Below, piece by piece: positions 59,999 to 64,000 of a stretch of 64,000 nt of DNA. Source of the DNA: RYN-230 sp963793825 (lineage in GTDB: Bacteria > Actinomycetota > Actinomycetes > Streptosporangiales > Streptosporangiaceae); contig CAWCBE010000012.1 of assembly GCA_963793825.1 (NCBI GenBank), positions 681,182 through 745,181 of the forward strand, written 5' to 3'. A program made the translations under genes and the position numbers. The notes under the pieces were generated by a model that was given only the letters and a program-made list of their open reading frames with translations, did no database searches and had not been told where the DNA came from. Position 1 is the first letter of the stretch. Every line of letters starts with the position of its first letter.

Positions 59999-61612
59999 TC
60001 AGCGCCCCGGGCCAGGCCCGGACCGGGCGATGAGGCCAGCCCAGGGACCGAGCAGTTCCGCGCCCCCGGCGCGCGGGCGGGCGGCATCCTCCGTCTCCCG
60101 CGCCTCGCTGCGCACCAGCACGTCGCCGCCCAGGGCGGGCAGCGGGACCGGCTGGCCGGTGAAGTTGGCCGCCACCGTGAGGTCACCGGACCGGTACAAC
60201 CACAGCCCGGCCGGCGCGGGCAGCTGCTCGTAGCTGACCAGGCGGCCGCCGTACTCGCGACGGCGCAGGGCCAGCAGGGCCCGGCACAGGTTGAGGGTGG
60301 AATCCGGATCGTCGCGTTGCCCGGCCACGTTCCGCTCGGCGTGCGGCCCGAAGGGGAGCCAGGGCTGGACCCCGTCGGCGGTGAAGCCGCCCGACGGTGA
60401 CGCGTCCCACGGCATCGGGGTCCGGGCCCGGTCTCGTCCCTCGCCCCGCCGCCCGCCGGGGACCATCGGGTCGCGGCGCAGCGCGGGCGGCACCGTCACG
60501 TCCGTCATCGCGACCTCGTCGCCGTAGTACAGCACCAGGGTGCCGGGCAGGGTGGCCAGGATGAGCAGGGCCAGCTGGGCCTTGCGCTCGTCCCCGCCGC
60601 ACCACCGGGTGGGGAACCGGCTGATGTCGTGGTTGGACGAGGTCCACACCGGGCACTCGCCGGCCCGCAGCGCGGCCAGCGTCTCGGCGACCACCCCGGC
60701 CAGTGCCTCAGCCGTGAAGTCGGTGAAGATGAACGGGAAGTTGAACGTCAGCTGCAGCTCGTCATCCTGGCCGTGGAACCGCCCCATCGCCTCCAGCTCG
60801 ACCCAGGTCTCGCCCAGCAGCAGCCGTGGTGACGGGTAACTGTCGGCTATCTTGCGCCACTCCCGGAACACGGCGTGCGACTCCGGCCGGTTGGCGCTGT
60901 ACACCTGGGCCAGCCCGTAGCGGCTCCGGACCCGCTCGGCAGGGGGCGCCGGGGGATCGTCGCGGAGCTGGGCGTCTTTGTACAGCCCGTGCGCGACGTC
61001 GATCCGGAAGCCCGCCACGCCCCGGTCGAACCAGAACCGCAGGATGTCGACGAACTCCTGGTGCACCGCCGGGTTCCACCAGTTCAGGTCGGGCTGGCTG
61101 GGCAGGAAGTTGTGCAGGTAGTACTGGCCGCTCGCCTCGTCCAGCGTCCAGGCGGAGTCACCGTTGGCCGCCAGCCAGTTGTTCGGCGGCCCGCCGTCCG
61201 GCCGCGGGTCGGCCCATACGTAGTACTCGCGGCGCGGTGACGCCACGTCGCCGGTCGCCGCCACGAACCAGGGATGCGCGCTGCTGGTGTGGTTGGGCAC
61301 CAGGTCCAGCAGCACCCGCAGGCCCCGCCGGCCGGCCTCGGCGATCAGCCGGTCCAGGTCGGCCAGGGTACCCAGTTCCGGGTGCACGTCCCGGTAGTCG
61401 GATACGTCGTAGCCCCAGTCGTCGTCCGGCGACGGCATGGTCGGGGACAGCCAGACGCCGTCCACGCCGAGCCATTCCAGGTGATCCAGCCGGGCGATGA
61501 CACCGTTCAGGTCACCGTACCCGTCGCCGTCGCTGTCCTGCCAGGACCTGACGTACACCTGGTACAGGGTGGCGCCGGTCCACCAGCGAGATCCGGTTCC
61601 GGGCATATTCAT
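59999..61612 (-). CDS. GH13 alpha-glucosidase-type glycosidase
   Basis: The 537-residue protein is an (alpha/beta)8 amylase-family enzyme of the oligo-1,6-glucosidase/alpha-glucosidase type. It has LYQVYVRSWQDSDGDGYGDLNGVIARLDHLEWLGVDGVWLSP, DLVPNHTSSAHPWF, nucleophile Asp in GFRIDVAHG, acid Glu in LLGETWVE and transition-state Asp in SSNHDISR. A C-terminal beta domain is present. The ATG at 61612 has GGGAG 5 nt upstream. There is no signal peptide, so it acts on imported oligosaccharides or storage sugars. Confidence 0.93.
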   Translation of the reverse strand: MNMPGTGSRWWTGATLYQVYVRSWQDSDGDGYGDLNGVIARLDHLEWLGVDGVWLSPTMPSPDDDWGYDVSDYRDVHPELGTLADLDRLIAEAGRRGLRVLLDLVPNHTSSAHPWFVAATGDVASPRREYYVWADPRPDGGPPNNWLAANGDSAWTLDEASGQYYLHNFLPSQPDLNWWNPAVHQEFVDILRFWFDRGVAGFRIDVAHGLYKDAQLRDDPPAPPAERVRSRYGLAQVYSANRPESHAVFREWRKIADSYPSPRLLLGETWVELEAMGRFHGQDDELQLTFNFPFIFTDFTAEALAGVVAETLAALRAGECPVWTSSNHDISRFPTRWCGGDERKAQLALLILATLPGTLVLYYGDEVAMTDVTVPPALRRDPMVPGGRRGEGRDRARTPMPWDASPSGGFTADGVQPWLPFGPHAERNVAGQRDDPDSTLNLCRALLALRRREYGGRLVSYEQLPAPAGLWLYRSGDLTVAANFTGQPVPLPALGGDVLVRSEARETEDAARPRAGGAELLGPWAGLIARSGPGPGR

Positions 61613-61689
61613 GGCACTCCCAGTGGATGACAGGTCGGCAGGGCAGTCAGAGACTTGCCGATCCAGGATGGCAGGCGGAGACTGGGTCA

Positions 61690-62094
61690 ATGAGGCCGGC
61701 CATCGAGCTGATCGGGGTAATCCTGCTGCCCACCGCGGTGGGTTACGCCATCCTCGGCAGCATCCGGGCCGTTGGCTGGGCGGCCCGGCGGCGCTCCGCG
61801 GCCCAGGCCCAGGCGCACCCCGTTCCCGCCGAACCGATCGGACGCCTGACGGCCCGGATCCGGCGGCTGCGCGCCGAGCTTGAAGCGCTGGAGACCCGCA
61901 GTGACGTCCCGGCCAAGGGTATCCGGCTGCGCGCCCTCCGGGGCGCCTACACCGATCTGCTGCGGGTGGCCTGCGAGCGGCTGGAAGCAACCCCGCCGCC
62001 TGACGTCGACCCGGTTCCCCAGGCCGAGATCTACCGGGTCGAGGCCGCGCTGCGCGAACGCGGGCTGGACGTCCGGGAGACCGCCACGTACTGA
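61690..62094 (+). CDS. Hypothetical protein with one membrane helix and coiled coil
   Basis: The 134-residue protein has an N-terminal helix (AIELIGVILLPTAVGYAILGSI), a basic stretch, then a predicted coiled coil (IGRLTARIRRLRAELEALETRS) and a helical tail ending RVEAALRERGLDVRET. No family is recognised. It is divergent from the GH13 gene and upstream of the metallophosphoesterase gene. Confidence 0.65.
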   Translation: MRPAIELIGVILLPTAVGYAILGSIRAVGWAARRRSAAQAQAHPVPAEPIGRLTARIRRLRAELEALETRSDVPAKGIRLRALRGAYTDLLRVACERLEATPPPDVDPVPQAEIYRVEAALRERGLDVRETATY

Positions 62095-62198
62095 CCCGCC
62101 CCGGTGGCCGCCCGGCCAGCGCCCGAGTCCGGGGAGGGCGGCCCGCCCGCTCCCGCCTGCCGTGTCCGCCCGGCAGCGGCCCGGCGTACGATCAGTCG

Positions 62199-63032
62199 GT
62201 GGTACGGGTGCTGGCAGTCTCCGACGTGGTGGACGAGGCGCTCTGGGCGGACGTGTCCCCGGTGCGCGGCGCGGAGCTGATCGTGGGCTGCGGCGACCTG
62301 CCGTTCGAGTACCTCGGGCGGCTGATGAACGCGCTCGACGTTCCGCTCGTGTTCGTGCCGGGCAACCATGACCCGGCGGTGTCCGGCTATCGCACGTCAC
62401 GGGGAGGCCTGTGGCTCCGGGCGGGCCTTCCGGCCCGGCCGCCGTGGCCGGACGGCGCGGTGAACGCCGATGGGCGGATCGTGGACGTCGCCGGGCTCCG
62501 GATCGCCGGCCTGGGCGGCTGCCTGCGCTACAGTGACGGCCCCAACCAGTACACCCAAGGACAGCAGAGACGGCGGGCCGCCCAGCTGGCGGCCCGGGCC
62601 CGGCTGCACCGGCTGGGTAACGGGCCGCTGCCGGCCGCGACGGTGGCTCGCCCGGGGCGGGCGGCTGCGCGCGAATCGGCCCATCGGCGCCGGCGCCCCC
62701 TGGCCGATGTCCTGCTCACGCACGCCCCGCCGCGCGGCGTGGGCGACGGGCCCGACCGGCCGCATCAGGGGTTCGCCTCCCTGGGCACGCTGGCCGCCCA
62801 GCTCAGCCCGGCCGTGCTGCTGCACGGCCACACCGATCCCGGCCCCCGGGCCGGCCTGCTCTTGGGAGCCACCCTGGTGCTCAACGTGACCGGCCGTCAT
62901 CTGCTGGACATCGAGCCCGGTGACGGCCGCGGATGGACGGCTGCGGGCTCCCCCGGCCGCCCGGCCGGGCACTCCCCCGGCCCCGTGGACCAGATGGGAC
63001 CCGGCCGGCCAGGAGCGCGTCGTGCCGGCTGA
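62199..63032 (+). CDS. Calcineurin-like metallophosphoesterase
   Basis: The 277-residue protein shows the order of metal-binding motifs: VLAVSDVVDEALW, LIVGCGDLPFEYL, VFVPGNHDPAVSG, DVLLTHAPPRGVGDG and VLLHGHTDPGP. An insert of about 40 residues (about 130-165) is present. The substrate is unknown. GTG start 6 nt after TACGAT (62187-62192), a leaderless layout. Its end overlaps the next gene by 11 nt. Confidence 0.88.
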   Translation: MVRVLAVSDVVDEALWADVSPVRGAELIVGCGDLPFEYLGRLMNALDVPLVFVPGNHDPAVSGYRTSRGGLWLRAGLPARPPWPDGAVNADGRIVDVAGLRIAGLGGCLRYSDGPNQYTQGQQRRRAAQLAARARLHRLGNGPLPAATVARPGRAAARESAHRRRRPLADVLLTHAPPRGVGDGPDRPHQGFASLGTLAAQLSPAVLLHGHTDPGPRAGLLLGATLVLNVTGRHLLDIEPGDGRGWTAAGSPGRPAGHSPGPVDQMGPGRPGARRAG

Positions 63033-63885
63033 CACCGGTTTCCCGCGGGCCGACGTCGAGAACGACTTCATCCGCGCCCGGCGCCGCCAGGTACTGGCCC
63101 GGCTGGCCCAGCGGCTGCGCCGCGAGCCGGACGACGTCAACCTGATCCTGCCGTTCGATGAGGTCATCGCCGCCCTCGGGCGGACCGGCGAGCGGTCCCT
63201 GGGACTGCAGACGATCCGGCTGGACAGCATCGTCGGCACGGTCGATTCGACCCGCGACTTCGACCGCCACTTCCGGCCCACCTCCGGCCGGGTCCGGGAA
63301 CGCTGGGAACGGCTGGCGCTGGCCCAGCGGCGCGGCGAGTCCATCCCGCCCATCGACGTGTACCGGGTGGGCGACCTGCACTTCGTGGTGGATGGTCATC
63401 ACCGGGTATCGATCGCGATCGCGACCGGGCAGAAGACCATCGACGCGTATGTCACCGAGATCCTCACCGCCGTCCCGGCCCGCGGCATCAGCCGCCGCGG
63501 CGACCTGCTGTTCAAGAGCTACGAGCGGCTGTTCCGCTCCCGCGTCAGGCTGCCCGCCACCGCTTACGCCAAGATCATCGTGACCGACCCCTGGGGCTAC
63601 GCGGAACTCAGCGAAACGGTGGAAGCCTGGGGGTTCCGGCTCATGCAGCACGAGCACAAGTACTACGACCGGGCCGAGGTGTCCCGCCGGTGGTTCGCCG
63701 ACGAGTTCACCCCGGTGGTGCGCATGCTGCGCGCCGCGGACCTGACCGGCTCATGCACAGACGCCGATGCGTACCTCACGATCGCCCGGGAGCGTTACCG
63801 GCTGATGCGCACCCACGAGTGGAACGACGAGGTGATCGAGGAACTGCAGCGGCAGCTCCGGTCACCGCGGCGGCGCGGTCGCTGA
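63022..63885 (+). CDS. ParB-nuclease-fold (ParB/Srx-like) protein
   Basis: The 287-residue protein contains a ParB/sulfiredoxin-like core: IPPIDVYRVGDLHFVVDGHHRVSIAIATGQKTIDAYVTEI (about 110-150), the GHHR pattern replacing the GERR of true ParB. The N-terminal helical part (RARRRQVLARLAQRLRREPDDVNLILPFDEVI) and the C-terminal half are typical of actinobacterial 'chromosome partitioning protein ParB' annotations of unproven function. GTG start with AGGAG 6 nt upstream; translationally linked to the metallophosphoesterase gene. Confidence 0.82.
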   Translation: MPADTGFPRADVENDFIRARRRQVLARLAQRLRREPDDVNLILPFDEVIAALGRTGERSLGLQTIRLDSIVGTVDSTRDFDRHFRPTSGRVRERWERLALAQRRGESIPPIDVYRVGDLHFVVDGHHRVSIAIATGQKTIDAYVTEILTAVPARGISRRGDLLFKSYERLFRSRVRLPATAYAKIIVTDPWGYAELSETVEAWGFRLMQHEHKYYDRAEVSRRWFADEFTPVVRMLRAADLTGSCTDADAYLTIARERYRLMRTHEWNDEVIEELQRQLRSPRRRGR

Positions 63886-64000
63886 CCCCGAGTCCTGCCC
63901 GGCCGTGCCCGTGCCGGCCTGCGCGGGAGCGCTCCCGTCGGCCGGTCCCGTGGCGCTGGCTGGCGTGCCGGAATCACCCAGCGTGAGGTTCTTGCCGGTT
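63862..64000 (-). CDS. C-terminal end of a protein running off the window
   Basis: The frame entering from the right edge reads TGKNLTLGDSGTPASATG and stays low in complexity (Ala/Gly/Ser/Thr) to a stop at 63862. That is consistent with the tail of a secreted or membrane protein. It overlaps the end of the ParB-like gene by 24 nt. Too little is visible to name it. Confidence 0.35.
   Translation of the reverse strand, partial: TGKNLTLGDSGTPASATGPADGSAPAQAGTGTAGQDSGSATAPPR

Overview
This is a 64 kb piece of chromosome from a high-GC actinobacterium. The evidence is strong G/C bias at third codon positions, many GTG starts, start codons placed 6-7 nt after a TANNNT -10 box (leaderless transcripts), an actinobacterial gatCAB-ligA and ilvBNC-serA-leuB-ilvE-cimA-gltX neighbourhood, and several DUF families typical of the group. 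No rRNA, replication origin or phage structural gene was seen. Genus cannot be fixed from the sequence alone; a soil, Streptomyces- or Streptosporangiales-like organism is an inference.

The left third (about 1-24.5 kb) is accessory. It holds a DUF5134 membrane protein, an orphan sensor kinase, a PQQ-repeat lipoprotein, a GAF membrane protein, an aldo/keto reductase, an IS5-type element (10296-11187) and an IS1182-type element (12314-13866), both with visible inverted repeats. It continues with a two-gene membrane-protein/winged-helix unit under a double palindromic operator, a GT87 glycosyltransferase, an OmpR/kinase pair, a MazF-type toxin-antitoxin pair, a hydrolase and a class V PLP enzyme. 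This part is full of stumps: an ABC transporter N-terminus, a VOC C-terminus, an MFS C-terminus with an in-frame stop, a decayed second copy of a membrane-protein gene, and the N-terminus of a phosphorothioate-sensing restriction enzyme. At 20.5-24.2 kb lies an unusual cluster: HxlR regulator, divergent membrane protein, a 99-residue protein made of 12-residue PLMGPA repeats, the decayed membrane-protein copy, and the PLP enzyme.

From the tRNA-Glu gene (24.6 kb) rightwards the window is mostly core. It has tRNA-Glu(CUC), tRNA-Gln(CUG), gltX and a fumarylacetoacetate-hydrolase family gene. Then comes branched-chain amino acid and serine synthesis on the minus strand (cimA, ilvE, leuB, serA, ilvC, ilvN, ilvB). 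cimA and ilvB each have a short leader peptide rich in Ile or Ile/Leu/Val codons followed by a terminator hairpin, i.e. two separate attenuators. serA has a CRP-like TGTGA-N6-TCACG site over its promoter.

Next come two GGDEF/EAL proteins flanking gatCAB. One looks enzymatically complete. The other has a degenerate EAL domain and a long Ala/Gly insertion inside its GGDEF domain. They are followed by ligA and a MetE-like gene. The right end has a GntR/UTRA regulator, a 21-codon micro-ORF, a GNAT acetyltransferase, an SGNH esterase with GTGPEP repeats, a GH13 glycosidase, a metallophosphoesterase and a ParB-like protein.
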